Shown: positions 63,554 through 64,000 of the stretch, piece by piece
How the letters are laid out: every line of letters begins with the position of its first letter
Numbering within the stretch: the first letter of the stretch is position 1
NCBI RefSeq assembly: GCF_000217915.1
Contig: NZ_AFOZ01000014.1
Span: 434,001 to 498,000, forward strand
Length of the DNA stretch: 64,000 nucleotides
Origin: Shewanella sp. HN-41
Lineage (GTDB): Bacteria > Pseudomonadota > Gammaproteobacteria > Enterobacterales > Shewanellaceae
Direction: 5' to 3'
The notes under the pieces: model-generated
What the model was told of the DNA's origin: nothing
The model's input: the letters and a program-made list of their open reading frames with translations, nothing else
Database searches by the model: none
Made by a program: the position numbers and the translations under genes

Positions 63554-64000
63554 CAGCTTTAAATGTGACAGGTCCCAATATGCCAGAGCTAAATAGCGGC
63601 ATTTATTACGGTACTGTATCCCACAGCCGTTTTACGCCGATTAAACATAGTTTTAGTTATGCAATGGCGCTGCTGGCGATTGACTTAGATGAAGTCGACA
63701 AGATAAGTGCCATGGGGCGTATTTTTGCCAGTCAGCGCCGTGCTTTACTGAGATTTAATCCAAGGGATTATTTAACGACCTTTACGACTAAATCCAATAA
63801 CAGCGGTGAAGTAGTCGTTGCCGATCCGAGCGCCGCGGCACTGAAGAGTCGAGTGCTGGCTCAAGTGGCCGAGTTAGGTGCAGATAAGCTGTGCGACCGA
63901 GTCTTGTTTGTGGGGCAGATCCGTCATTTGGGTGTGTATTTCAGCCCTGTCAATTTTTACTTTTGTTATCAAGATCAAACGCCTTTATACATGTTGGCCG
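63550..64000 (+). CDS. DUF1365 protein (partial, runs past window end)
   Basis: About 150 residues are visible. Start ATG 63550 overlaps the previous stop (ATGA). The segment IYYGTVSHSRFTPIKHSFSY and LGVYFSPVNFYFCY match DUF1365, found with COG2907 and cyclopropane synthase genes. The family has no known reaction but is tied to membrane lipid modification. The last part is outside the window. Confidence 0.88.
   Translation, partial: MTALNVTGPNMPELNSGIYYGTVSHSRFTPIKHSFSYAMALLAIDLDEVDKISAMGRIFASQRRALLRFNPRDYLTTFTTKSNNSGEVVVADPSAAALKSRVLAQVAELGADKLCDRVLFVGQIRHLGVYFSPVNFYFCYQDQTPLYMLA

Overview
The window is a gammaproteobacterial chromosome segment that looks like Shewanella. The gene blocks glyA-nrdR-ribD-ribE-ribBX-ribH-nusB-thiL-pgpA and barA-rlmD-relA, a RibB fused to a cysteine-less GTP cyclohydrolase II-like half, and the many c-di-GMP and RND genes all fit that genus. 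The species call is inference from gene content only. No rRNA or tRNA gene was seen.

Left part (1-31.5 kb). A partial YjiH-type membrane protein and a DUF998 membrane protein come first. Next are the oxygen-independent ubiquinone genes ubiU-ubiV, divergent from ubiT, then trhP (tRNA U34 hydroxylation) with a YfhL-type ferredoxin. A signalling pair (HDOD; GGDEF-EAL) and a YbgC-like thioesterase follow, then a divergent purA paralogue next to a LysR gene. Two RND efflux systems follow: one behind a TetR gene and a promoter carrying three related operator-like sites, the other an opposite-strand adaptor/pump pair. HD-GYP, NYN, two solute-binding-type proteins, OsmC, DsbA-like, MBL-fold/LysR and ettA genes fill the rest.

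Middle part (31.6-52 kb). This is core metabolism: glyA, nrdR, the riboflavin operon, nusB, thiL, pgpA, a tandem Usp protein, recN, an AEC transporter/LysR pair, a DUF416 protein, barA, rlmD and relA. ribD is split by one extra A in an A5 run, and the HDOD gene seems to carry an indel near its start.

Accessory island (52.05-56.7 kb). Directly after relA lies a small island bounded by a perfect 20-bp inverted repeat. It holds a RAYT (REP-associated transposase) pseudogene with two frameshifts. Beside it is an array of gene cassettes, all on the minus strand, each followed by an attC-like recombination site, with no integron integrase in the window. An IS110/IS1111-type transposase remnant sits inside the array and is cut exactly at an attC boundary. 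To its right is a gene-free stretch with a 24-bp palindrome, repeated AAAACGCGC motifs and a MITE-like repeat.

Right part (57.5-64 kb). A tightly packed operon encodes a DUF523-DUF1722 protein, a MerR/LitR-like regulator, CPD photolyase, an NTF2-like protein, an SDR, an FAD amine-oxidase-like protein and a DUF1365 protein (cut by the window end). A large near-perfect inverted repeat lies in front of it. It reads as a light or photo-oxidative-stress operon that couples DNA repair to membrane lipid change.
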